This document shows, piece by piece, positions 42,423-51,953 of a DNA stretch of 64,000 nt. The notes under the pieces were generated by a model. The model saw only the letters and a list, made by a program, of their open reading frames with translations, made no database searches and was not told the origin of the DNA. A program made the position numbers and the translations under genes. Each line of letters starts with the position of its first letter. Position 1 is the stretch's first letter. The stretch is from Ideonella sp. (GTDB lineage Bacteria > Pseudomonadota > Gammaproteobacteria > Burkholderiales > Burkholderiaceae_C): NCBI RefSeq assembly GCF_016702655.1, contig NZ_JADJDO010000002.1, positions 186,001 through 250,000 of the forward strand, read 5' to 3'.

Positions 42423-44938
42423 GAAGCCTCCGGTTGGGGCATTGCCGGGTTTGCCGGCGCGGGCCGCGCCGGCACGGCGGGGTCGCTGGTTTCATCGCGA
42501 CCGATGGGTCGCGTTGCATTGAACACCACCAGCAGGCTGCTCGCCGACATCGCGAGCGCGGCGAACAGCGGATTGAGCAGCCCCGTCATCGCGAGCGGGA
42601 TCGCGATCGCGTTGTAGAGCAGGGCCCAGCCCAGGTTCTGGCGGATCCGGCGCCGCGTGACGCGGATCAGGTCGAAGGCGTCGAAGATGCGATCGAGCCG
42701 ATGGCCCGGGATGACGATCCCGGCCGCCTCTGCGGCGAGCGCCGTGGGCGCGCCGAAGGCGATGCCCAGATCGGCCGCGGCGAGGGCGGGAGCGTCGTTG
42801 CTGCCGTCGCCGATCATGAGCACCCGGCCTTCGGCCCGCAGGTTGCGCACGATCTGCGCCTTGGACTCGGGCAGCACGCCGGCGTGGACGGCGTCCACGC
42901 CGTCCGCGTAGCCGCCCGGTTGCGCGGCGCCGGTGAGCAGTACCACGCGGCCGTGCCGGCGCAGGCGGTCGACGACGTCCTGCCAGCCCGGGCGGGCCTG
43001 GTCGCGGGTGACGATCGCGCCCTGCACGCAGCCGTCCCAGCCGACCCAGGAGATCACCGCCGCGCCGGACACCCGGCCCGCCAGCAAGCCTGCGACCCGG
43101 TCGGGCACGGTCCAGCCCAGCGTGTCGAACAGCGACCGGCTCCCGACCGCGACCCGCCGGCCCTCGACGCTGGCCAGCGCGCCGCGGCCGGGATGGATCT
43201 CGACATCGCTCGCCGTATGGTCGGTCGGCAGGCGGGCGATCGCCAGCGCGACCGGATGCGAGGCCAGGCGCTCGACCGCCGCCGCGCGACGGGCGACTTC
43301 GGGCGGCCCGACCACCTCGACCACCGTCATGTGACCGGTGGACAAGGTTCCCGTCTTGTCGACCGCGACGATGTCGAAGCGGGGCGCCTTGTCGAAGACG
43401 TCGGCGCCGGTGACGATGATGCCGCGCCGCAGCGCCGAACTGACGGCGGCCGCCGTCGTGAGCGGTATCGCCAGGCCGAAGGTGCAGGGGCAGGACACGA
43501 TGAGTGTTGCCAGGCCGGCCAGCAGCGCGGCTTCGGGCGCGGCGCCGGCAACGAGCAGGCCGATGGCGACCGCCGCGGCCAGCGCGAGCACCGCCGGAAC
43601 GAAGGCAGCCGCGATCCGGTCGGCCCGCGCCTGGGCACCTCCGGTCGAGCTTTGCACCTTCCACAAGACGCGCGCCAGGTCGACGATCCGGCTCTGCAGC
43701 GTCGGCCCGACCTCGATCTCGAGCTCGCCTTCGACGACGATCGCGCCGCCCAGGACCTGGGCGCCCGGTCCGCGCGTCACCGGGAAGGGCTCGCCCGTCA
43801 TCAGCGACTCGTCGATCGCCGCCCGGCCCGACACGACCATGCCATCGACGGGAACCGCCTCCCCGGGGCGGACGACGATGTGGTCGGCGGGCGCGATCGC
43901 GTCGAGTGCGCGCAGCTCGAACGCAGCGCCCCTGACGACGCGTGCAACCGGCGTCCAGGCTTTCAGCAGCCCGCTCAGCGCGCGCGTCGCGCGCAACCTC
44001 GCGCCGCGCTCGAGATGGCGGCCGATCGTCACCACGGCGACGATCGAGGCCGCGACGTCGAAGTAGAGGTCCAGCGGATCGGCGACGAGCTGGCGCAGGC
44101 TGTAGCCGTAGGCCGAGACGACGGAGATCGCGAGCAGCAGGTCCATGGTCGGCACGCCTGCGCGCAGGCCCGTCAGGGCGCCGCGCAGGATAGGCGACCC
44201 GACGTAGAAGACGACGATGGTGGTCAGCACGAGCATGGCGGCGGGCGCGATCTCGAAGGCAACGGCGCGGATCGAGTCGAACTCGGACACGGCGACGAGT
44301 CCGGCGTGGATCGGGTACAGGAAGGCGAGCGACAGCATCATCACCGCGGACGCGAGGCAGACCCCCGCGAAGAGCCTGAGCAGGTCCTGGCGGTCGTCAG
44401 GCTCGGGGGCGGAGTCCATGCGCAGCCGGGCGCGATAGCCGGCGCGGCTCAGGAGCGCCGGCAGCGCCGACTCCTCGATCAGCGCGGGGTCGTAGACGAT
44501 GCGCGCGGTTGAGGTTGCATAGTTCGAAACCGCTTCGAGAATGCCCGGCACCTCGAGCGCGAGACGCCGGATCACGACCTCGCACGCCGAGCAGTGCATG
44601 CCGTCGATCCAGAGGAAGGTCTCGCGGGCCGATGCCGGCGGCGCGGCTGCGCCAGCGGGCGCGGGGGGCGTTGGCGCTGCGGCCGGGCGGCCGGTGGCCA
44701 GGAAGCGGTGCAGCGTTCTGCAGCCCCGGCAGCAGAAGGCGTTGCTGCCCTCGCGCAGGGGTCGCGGGGCCGGCAGGCCACAGTGGCTGCAGCGCAGCGT
44801 GGCCCGGCGCGAGGCCCCCAGGCCGCTCGCGGCCGCAGGCGCCGGTGGCGAGGTCATCGCCGCCGCGCGCGCTGCGCCGTTGTGGGTGTCGGCCATCGGC
44901 ATGGCTTGCTCGGCCGTCGCTAGGCCATTGGCCGGCAC
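42419..44938 (-). CDS. Copper-transporting P-type ATPase, CcoI/FixI type
   Basis: 839 residues. The N-terminus has a small cysteine cluster (C50, C53, C69, C70, C73) of the type found in CcoI/FixI. Then comes a heavy-metal-binding domain with C116 and C119 in DGMHCSACEVVIRR. The membrane copper site is SCPCTFGLA, the phosphorylated aspartate is in VAVDKTGTLSTG and the hinge motif is MIGDGSNDAPALAAADLG. CcoI-type pumps supply copper to oxidases at the membrane, in keeping with the heme-copper genes just upstream. The start is uncertain; several in-frame ATGs lie within the first 28 residues. Confidence 0.9.
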   Translation of the reverse strand: MPANGLATAEQAMPMADTHNGAARAAAMTSPPAPAAASGLGASRRATLRCSHCGLPAPRPLREGSNAFCCRGCRTLHRFLATGRPAAAPTPPAPAGAAAPPASARETFLWIDGMHCSACEVVIRRLALEVPGILEAVSNYATSTARIVYDPALIEESALPALLSRAGYRARLRMDSAPEPDDRQDLLRLFAGVCLASAVMMLSLAFLYPIHAGLVAVSEFDSIRAVAFEIAPAAMLVLTTIVVFYVGSPILRGALTGLRAGVPTMDLLLAISVVSAYGYSLRQLVADPLDLYFDVAASIVAVVTIGRHLERGARLRATRALSGLLKAWTPVARVVRGAAFELRALDAIAPADHIVVRPGEAVPVDGMVVSGRAAIDESLMTGEPFPVTRGPGAQVLGGAIVVEGELEIEVGPTLQSRIVDLARVLWKVQSSTGGAQARADRIAAAFVPAVLALAAAVAIGLLVAGAAPEAALLAGLATLIVSCPCTFGLAIPLTTAAAVSSALRRGIIVTGADVFDKAPRFDIVAVDKTGTLSTGHMTVVEVVGPPEVARRAAAVERLASHPVALAIARLPTDHTASDVEIHPGRGALASVEGRRVAVGSRSLFDTLGWTVPDRVAGLLAGRVSGAAVISWVGWDGCVQGAIVTRDQARPGWQDVVDRLRRHGRVVLLTGAAQPGGYADGVDAVHAGVLPESKAQIVRNLRAEGRVLMIGDGSNDAPALAAADLGIAFGAPTALAAEAAGIVIPGHRLDRIFDAFDLIRVTRRRIRQNLGWALLYNAIAIPLAMTGLLNPLFAALAMSASSLLVVFNATRPIGRDETSDPAVPARPAPANPAMPQPEAS

Positions 44939-44951
44939 CGGCCCGCGGCCG

Positions 44952-46466
44952 CTAGGCCCTGGCCGGGTCGATCTCGCGCGACTTCATCATGTCGAGCGCG
45001 AACACGACGAACGCCGCTCCGAGCACGAGCCCGAATCCGAGGATCAGGTAGCCGTAGAGCATCCAGCCCTCCTGGTTCCAGTCGGCGAAGCGGCGCGGCA
45101 TGCCCGCTGCACCGCCGGCGAGCATCGCCAGTGCGGCACCGACGCTGCCGATGACGAACAGGCGCACGAACCACGCGCCCAGGACAGGGTCGAGCCTGCG
45201 GCCGGTGATCACGGGATAGTGGTGGTAGAGCACGCCCATCCACATCATCGCCATCGCGACCAGGACCGTCATCGTGTGCCCGCTCTGCCACATCGTGCCG
45301 TGGAGCTGGAACGACCAGGCCACGTTGGAGGTGACGACGGCGCTCGCGCCGTCGAGGATGTAGAGCACGAAGCCGGCCAGCACCGCGAGGATGCCGGGTT
45401 CCGGGCGCAGGCCGTGCTGCCACACCGTGGCCAGCACGGTGAAGATGCTCAGCGCCGAGCCTATGCCCGTACCCCAGCTCATGATGTTGCCCCAGTAGGC
45501 GAGCGCGGCCGGCTGGTTGGGGAAGAGCGTGATGAAGTGGTGCAGGAACGAGGTGATCGAGGTCAGCAGCAGGATCCACAGCGCGGCGTTGGCGATGCGG
45601 TCGCTGTAGAGCTTGCGCGTGCCGTCGGCAAGGTACAGCGGCAGCGTGGCGTACATCGCGCTCATCACCATCAGCGCCATCGCCTCCATCAGGTTGTGCG
45701 CGAAGATGAAGAAGGCGTACTGGAACACGACCGGCTCGACGGCCCAGGGCACGGCGGCGATCGGGACGATCTCGTACAGGACGGCCATCACCGCGGTGCC
45801 GACGACGACCAGCGGCGTGCCCGCGATCAGCAGCGTCAGTGCCGACAGGATCATGCCCAGCATCCCGGGATCGTTGAGCGTGCGCTGCGCGAGCACGAGG
45901 TCGGCATGCTTCTCGCCGAAGAACAGCAACTTGAGGACCAGGATCGGATAGAGCAGGATCATGGTCGCGAGCACGAGGTAGATGCCGGTGAAGCCGAGCA
46001 CCACCGTTCCCATGCTCCAGATCCCCATCTGGGCGCCGACCAGCGGCAGCGGGTACATCACGACCAGGCTGACCTTGAGCCCGAGCAGGATCGCGATCGT
46101 CAGCAGCGCCGAACCCAGGTTCAGCGCGATGAAGGTCGCTGCCGGCAGCCAGCCCGTGACCGGCTTGCCGGCGCAGCCGCCCGCGCGGTGCAGGCCGACG
46201 CCGATCATGAGCTGGAACGTGAACGGGAATGCGAGGGCCGCGCCGTGCGCGGTGAGCGCGGTGTAGAACCAGTCGGTCGGCAGGTCCAGGACCTGCGTGG
46301 CCGGCATCGCCAGGCCGAGCAGGCCGGCGACCGCGAGCCAGACGAACGACGCCATGATCATCAGCGCCGGCCAGGCGTTGATCTCCTCCAGCCCGGTGCT
46401 CTTGTCGACGCGGAACATGGCGCCGAACAACGGCGTGCCCTGAACCATGGTGCTTGCAATGGTCAT
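44952..46466 (-). CDS. Heme-copper catalytic subunit with NO-reductase-like active site
   Basis: 504 residues, twelve or so membrane helices. Candidate ligands are H74 in LTAHGAALAFPF (low-spin heme), H257 in FIFAHNLMEAM, the pair H309-H310 in SFLHHFITLF (metal B) and H397 in QSGHTMTVL (high-spin heme). Four residues after H257 is E261, where oxygen-reducing enzymes have the cross-linked tyrosine; cNOR has a glutamate at that place (HxxxE). The position of the second helix-X histidine is M399. These features fit a non-canonical NO reductase (sNOR/NorY-like) better than a cytochrome oxidase. It starts 22 bp after a CuA subunit gene. Assignments come from alignment by eye. Confidence 0.75.
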   Translation of the reverse strand: MTIASTMVQGTPLFGAMFRVDKSTGLEEINAWPALMIMASFVWLAVAGLLGLAMPATQVLDLPTDWFYTALTAHGAALAFPFTFQLMIGVGLHRAGGCAGKPVTGWLPAATFIALNLGSALLTIAILLGLKVSLVVMYPLPLVGAQMGIWSMGTVVLGFTGIYLVLATMILLYPILVLKLLFFGEKHADLVLAQRTLNDPGMLGMILSALTLLIAGTPLVVVGTAVMAVLYEIVPIAAVPWAVEPVVFQYAFFIFAHNLMEAMALMVMSAMYATLPLYLADGTRKLYSDRIANAALWILLLTSITSFLHHFITLFPNQPAALAYWGNIMSWGTGIGSALSIFTVLATVWQHGLRPEPGILAVLAGFVLYILDGASAVVTSNVAWSFQLHGTMWQSGHTMTVLVAMAMMWMGVLYHHYPVITGRRLDPVLGAWFVRLFVIGSVGAALAMLAGGAAGMPRRFADWNQEGWMLYGYLILGFGLVLGAAFVVFALDMMKSREIDPARA

Positions 46467-46488
46467 GATGAACCTCCGTTGGCAGTGC

Positions 46489-47055
46489 TCAGCTGTTGCT
46501 CGCGACGACGACGAGTTCGTCTTTCATCGCGTGGTGCGCGACGCCGCAGTACTCCAGGCAGCGCACCTTGTACTTGCCCGGATCGCGGAAGGTGTGCACG
46601 AGCGAGGTGGGCTCCTTCAGCCCGGGCATCAGCATCATCGTGAACAGCAGCCGCCCGTCGGGGTGGTAGACGCCGAAGCCGTGCATCGTGTCGGTGCTGC
46701 GGCCCGAAAAACGCACCGGCTGGCCGGCGACGATCTCGCGCTTGGAGATTTCGTAGGACCAGGACTTGGCGCTCAGGTCCACCTGCTGCAGGGGCTGGCC
46801 CGACGCCATTGCGCGCGCGGTGGCGATGGTCGGCATGTACTTCATGCTGGCGAGGTTCACGCCGATGAAGACGATGAACACCAGGCCGAGCCAGAGCCCC
46901 TCGACGCGCGACAGGTCGTGGCGCGCAGCGGCGCCGGGCCCGGCGCCGACGACGCTCTTGCGCTGGATCACGTAGTAGAAGACGAGCGCGAACGGGACCA
47001 GCATGAAGAGCACCATCCAGAAGGCGCCCCAACCGGTGAAGAGGAAGTCCTGCAT
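46489..47055 (-). CDS. CuA-containing subunit II of the heme-copper enzyme
   Basis: 188 residues. Two N-terminal helices (about 8-29 and 52-70) anchor a periplasmic cupredoxin domain. All CuA ligands are present: H125 in TMHGFG, then C166, E168, C170, H174 and M177 in CLEYCGVAHHAM. CuA passes electrons from cytochrome c or a cupredoxin to subunit I. A strong AAAGGAG site precedes the start. It is shorter than usual subunit II proteins and carries no cytochrome c domain. As the first gene it probably leads the cluster to TauE. Confidence 0.88.
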   Translation of the reverse strand: MQDFLFTGWGAFWMVLFMLVPFALVFYYVIQRKSVVGAGPGAAARHDLSRVEGLWLGLVFIVFIGVNLASMKYMPTIATARAMASGQPLQQVDLSAKSWSYEISKREIVAGQPVRFSGRSTDTMHGFGVYHPDGRLLFTMMLMPGLKEPTSLVHTFRDPGKYKVRCLEYCGVAHHAMKDELVVVASNS

Positions 47056-47244
47056 CTGCGTTCTCCTTTGAATGGAGCCGGCTGCTGCGGTCGCGGGCGT
47101 TGCGCGAATGCTCTGCGCCAGCATGGCGGAAACTAGGCCTGTAGTGGTCGCTCGACAAGTGGTGCAGTTACCTAGGCCGCCCCGGGGCAACCATCGAGCG
47201 CAGCTCATTGCGGTGCAGCAATGCCGGGCATGGCCCGATGCCGA

Positions 47245-47820
47245 TCACGTCCGCAACGTGCCCTTGGCCTTCGCCGTGTGCGTGGCAATGGCATCCATCA
47301 GGACCGGGCTCAGGCAATCGTAAGGTTCAAGGCCCGCCGAGCGGAGTTGCGAGCGAATGGCGCCGAGTTGTGAAGGTGGTGTGCCGCTCTCGATCACCGA
47401 CGAGACGAAGGCTGCGAAGCCAGGCGGTGCCCAGCCGCTGTCGGCCGACAGTTCGGGATGAATGAAGTCGAGCCCGTAGAAGGGGTGATCCTTGTTCTCG
47501 ATGCGGCCGAACAAGTGCGTGCCGCATGCCGTGCAAGCGTGGCGCTGGATCGTCGCCGTCGGGTCGACGATTCCGAGCTTGTGGCCGTTCTTCGTGACGG
47601 TCACCTTGTCCCGTGGCACGACCCCCACGACCGAGAAGATCGCGCCCGCAGGCTTCCAGCACCTGGTGCAGCCACAGGCGTGGTTGTGTGCGACCTGCGA
47701 AGCAATGCTGACTTCGACCGCGTCGCGCGCGCACTTGCACTTGAGCGTGCCGCCCGTGAAGTCGGCCTTGGCGGGCGTGAGCCCGGCATCGATGGAGGGA
47801 TGAAGCGCGATGTTGCCCAT
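47245..47820 (-). CDS. gfa: S-(hydroxymethyl)glutathione synthase (Gfa)
   Basis: 191 residues, the standard length. Zinc-binding cysteines are in LKCKCARDAVEV, HACGCTRCWKPAGA and HACTACGTHLFGRIEN, and the N-terminus IALHPSIDAGLTPAKADFTG is characteristic of the true Gfa group. It is reported to speed up formation of the glutathione-formaldehyde adduct, the substrate of the dehydrogenase encoded just upstream. The gap to that gene is 97 bp. Confidence 0.9.
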   Translation of the reverse strand: MGNIALHPSIDAGLTPAKADFTGGTLKCKCARDAVEVSIASQVAHNHACGCTRCWKPAGAIFSVVGVVPRDKVTVTKNGHKLGIVDPTATIQRHACTACGTHLFGRIENKDHPFYGLDFIHPELSADSGWAPPGFAAFVSSVIESGTPPSQLGAIRSQLRSAGLEPYDCLSPVLMDAIATHTAKAKGTLRT

Positions 47821-47917
47821 GGTTGTCTCCGGCTTGGTGTGGACAGGGGGTTGCAGAGTGCTGGCGTCGTCCTCGCGCGGCAGTCGCCGGCGCTGGCGCG
47901 TGGTGGCGGAGGCGGCA

Positions 47918-49024
<1,107 letters not shown>

Positions 49025-49185
49025 GCGTGTCTCGTCATTGAGGCTCCGTCGATGGGCGCGAATGTAGGACGAGTGCTGGCGCGGCGATACACTTCTCGCG
49101 CCGCTCGCGGCGACTTGGCCGCCGTGCATTCGAAGTTGGCCGGATCGGATCGCGCAGCGTTGTTTCGGGGGACTCGCTCCAGGCC

Positions 49186-50264
49186 ATGAATCCAGTCAAG
49201 CACCCCGTCAACGGCGCGGCGAAGGTTGCCGATCGTGCTGCGGCGCGCAGCGTCTACATCGTGGTCTACGAGGGCTTCAAGGCACTCGAGGCGATCGGCC
49301 CGATGAGCGTGTTCGAGTACGCGAACATCCATCTCGGGCGCCAGGGCAGGCCCAGAGGTTACGAGGTCGCCATCGCAGCGAGCGCGGTCGGTCCGGTGCG
49401 GTCGGACATGCTGATGTCGCTCGACGCGACCAAGGCCTTGAACCAGGCCGACCTGCCCGACATCGCGGTGATCGTGGGCACGCGCGACATCGAGCAGGCG
49501 TTGCAGCGCAACGCGACGCTCGTCGAATGGGCGCGCCGGGCTGCCGGGCAGATCGACCGGCTGGTGGCGCTGTGCACGGGCAGCTTCTTCCTGGCGGCGG
49601 CGGGTCTGCTCGACGGCAAGAAGGCGGCGACGCACTGGAGCGTTGCGCAACTGCTGCAGGCGAAGCATCCCGCGGTCGAGGTCGACGCCGACGCGATCTA
49701 TATCCGCGAAGGCCGGCTCTGGACTTCGGCCGGCGTCACTGCCGGCATCGACCTGGCCCTCGCACTCGTCGAGGAGGACTACGGGCGCGAGCTCGCGCTG
49801 GCAGTGGCCCGCGACCTGGTGGTCTTTCTGCAGCGCCCCGGCGGGCAGTCGCAGTTCAGCGTGCATCTGGCGAGCCAGCGCACCAGTCACCCGGGCATCC
49901 GGCGCGTGCAGGACTGGGTCCTCTCGCACCTCGCCGAGCCGGTGTCGCTGGCCGGGCTGGCGCGCCAGGCGGCGATGAGCGAGCGCAACTTCCGCCGCGT
50001 CTTCTGCAAGGAGGTCGGCGTGAGCCCGCTCGAGTTCATCGAGGTGCGCGCATCGAGGCCGCGCGGCGGCTGCTCGAGGACGGCGACCTGCCGCTCAAGT
50101 CGATCGCGGGCCGGGTCGGCTTCCGGTCCGAGCAATCCTTGCGCAAGCTCTTCGTCAAGCGCCTCGGCACAGCTCCGCACGAGTACCGAGCGCGCTTCGG
50201 CGGGGTCGCGCGCACACGCCCGCCGCACCTCGAGCCGACGCGGATCGCCGAGATTGCCGGTTGA
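49186..50264 (+). pseudogene. GlxA-family AraC-type regulator with a frameshift
   Basis: The N-terminal DJ-1/PfpI-like domain (SVYIVVYEGFKALEAIGPMS to about residue 200) and the first helix-turn-helix (LAGLARQAAMSERNFRRVF) are in one frame. After SPLEFIEVR the frame changes, and the second helix-turn-helix continues as IEAARRLLEDGDLPLKSIAG, GFRSEQSLRKLF and ends at 50262-50264. The break is at a GCGCGC run (50046-50051): removing two bases gives the normal EVRIEAARRLLE. As sequenced the product would lose the second DNA-binding motif and gain a long unrelated tail. Natural slippage mutation or assembly error. Confidence 0.75.
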
Positions 50265-50330
50265 CAGGCTGACCGACGGTGGCGCGGCGTTGAGGCGCGC
50301 TTTTGGAGATGTCGTGAACGGGGGGCTACC

Positions 50331-50468
50331 CCAGTACCGATCGCCCCCGAACACGAGGCGTTCGCCAAACTGGTGCGCGAAAAGATCCGCTCGCTGCCCG
50401 GCGTCAAGGACATTTACACCAGCTTCACGCTGAAGGAAGTCAAGGCCGGCGGGGCGCTGCCGGTGTAG
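50331..50468 (+). pseudogene. C-terminal stump of an Lrp/AsnC-family regulator
   Basis: The frame ending at TAG 50466-50468 reads APEHEAFAKLVREKIRSLPG then VKDIYTSFTLKEVKAGGALPV, matching the end of the ligand-binding domain of Lrp/AsnC proteins. The DNA-binding domain and the start are missing. It lies between the frameshifted AraC-type gene and the nar promoter, so a deletion probably joined these regions. Confidence 0.65.
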
Positions 50469-50496
50469 GCGGCCTGCCCGCTTTCGCTGCCACGCA

Positions 50497-50510
50497 TTGA
50501 TCTGGCGCAA
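50497..50510 (+). promoter_or_regulatory. FNR/ANR/DNR-type binding site upstream of narK1
   Basis: TTGATCTGGCGCAA matches the common variant of the FNR consensus (TTGAT-N4-ATCAA, with CGCAA as right half). It lies 155 bp upstream of the narK1 start, leaving room for a promoter centred about 41 bp downstream of it. It would place nar expression under oxygen (and perhaps NO) control. No other FNR-type site was noticed in this gap. Confidence 0.55.
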
Positions 50511-50665
50511 GCGCGCGCCGAATCGCCGCCCGACTAGTTCTTCCGGACGATGGGCGGTGCGCCGGCCATCGTCCGACCGGTGTTGCGCTGCCCTCCCAGC
50601 GGGGGATTCCGCGCCCGGCCTGCGCTTCCTACAGTTGCCGTCATGACCACGAAAGGGGCTTTGTC

Positions 50666-51931
50666 ATGACCAAGAAAGGGCAGGCGCTGTCCGTCCTGAT
50701 CGTCAGCACGCTCGCGTTCACGGTGTGCTTCATGGTGTGGATGATGTTCGGCGTGATCGGCATCCCGATCAAGAAGACGCTCGGCCTGAACGCGACCGAG
50801 TTCGGTTTGCTGACCGCGACGCCGGTGTTGACCGGCTCGCTGATCCGCGTGCCGCTCGGGATCTGGACCGACAAGTACGGCGGCCGCATCGTGATGGCGC
50901 TGCTGATGGCTTCCACCGTGCCGGCGATCTGGCTCATGAGCTACGCCACCGAATACTGGCATTTCCTCGTCATCGGCCTGTTCGTCGGCCTGGCGGGTGG
51001 TTCGTTCTCGGTCGGCACGCCCTACGTTGCGCGCTGGTTCCCGAAGAACCGCCAGGGCTTCGCGATGGGCGTCTACGGCGCCGGCAACTCGGGCGCGGCG
51101 GTGAACAAGTTCGTCGCGCCGGCGCTCGTGGTCGCGTTCGGCTGGACCATGGTGCCGCAGGTCTACGCGGCGATCATGCTCGGCACCGTGATCGTGTTCT
51201 GGCTCTTCAGCGCGAGCGACCCGGCGCACAAGGTGCCGAGCCACACCACGTTCGCCTCGCAGCTCAAGATGCTGAAGGACCCCAAGGTCATCAAGTACTG
51301 CCAGTACTACTCGATCGTCTTCGGCGGTTATGTCGCGCTGTCGCTGTGGATGGTGCAGTACTACGTCGGCGAGTACGGCATGGACATCCGCGCCGCGGCG
51401 CTGCTCGCGGCCTGCTTCTCGCTGCCCGGCGGCGTGCTGCGCGCGGTCGGCGGCTGGCTGTCGGACAAGTACGGTGCGCACCAGGTGACCTGGTGGGTGA
51501 TGTGGGTGAGCTGGATCTGCCTGTTCCTGCTGTCCTACCCGCAGACCGAGATGACGGTGATGACCGTCGACGGCGCCAAGACCTTTCACATCGGGCTCAA
51601 CGTCTATGCCTTCACCGCGCTGATGTTCGCGCTCGGCATTGCCTGGGCCTTCGGCAAGGCGAGCGTCTTCAAGTACATCAGCGACGAGTTTCCGCACAAC
51701 ATCGGCACCGTCAGCGGCGTCGTCGGCCTCGCCGGCGGCCTGGGCGGCTTCGTGCTGCCGATCATGTTCGGCGCGCTGATGGACTTCACCGGCGTCCGCT
51801 CCAGCGCCTTCATGCTGATGTACGGCGTGGTCTGGGTCTCGCTGATCTGGATGTACTGGACCGAGGTGCGCGGCACCGAGCTCATGGGCGAGCATGCCCA
51901 CGGCCTCAAGCTCGCCCCCTCGCAACGATAG
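50666..51931 (+). CDS. narK1: Nitrate/nitrite transporter, NarK1 type
   Basis: 421 residues, twelve helices of the major facilitator superfamily. Nitrate signatures are visible: GVIGIPIKKTLGLN, GSLIRVPLGIWTDKYGGR (substrate arginine in helix 2) and GLAGGSFSVGTPYVARWFP; the second copy is GAGNSGAAVNKFVAP and, in the C-terminal half, GVVGLAGGLGGFVLP. NarK1-type proteins are thought to work as nitrate/proton symporters. First gene of the nar operon, 22 bp before narK2. Confidence 0.92.
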   Translation: MTKKGQALSVLIVSTLAFTVCFMVWMMFGVIGIPIKKTLGLNATEFGLLTATPVLTGSLIRVPLGIWTDKYGGRIVMALLMASTVPAIWLMSYATEYWHFLVIGLFVGLAGGSFSVGTPYVARWFPKNRQGFAMGVYGAGNSGAAVNKFVAPALVVAFGWTMVPQVYAAIMLGTVIVFWLFSASDPAHKVPSHTTFASQLKMLKDPKVIKYCQYYSIVFGGYVALSLWMVQYYVGEYGMDIRAAALLAACFSLPGGVLRAVGGWLSDKYGAHQVTWWVMWVSWICLFLLSYPQTEMTVMTVDGAKTFHIGLNVYAFTALMFALGIAWAFGKASVFKYISDEFPHNIGTVSGVVGLAGGLGGFVLPIMFGALMDFTGVRSSAFMLMYGVVWVSLIWMYWTEVRGTELMGEHAHGLKLAPSQR

Positions 51932-51953
51932 AACCATCACGGGGAACACGAGC

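Noticed and set aside
44952..46466. Annotation as ccoN of a cbb3 oxidase
   Set aside because: No ccoO or ccoP is present, the partner has CuA rather than c hemes, and the ligands differ from CcoN.
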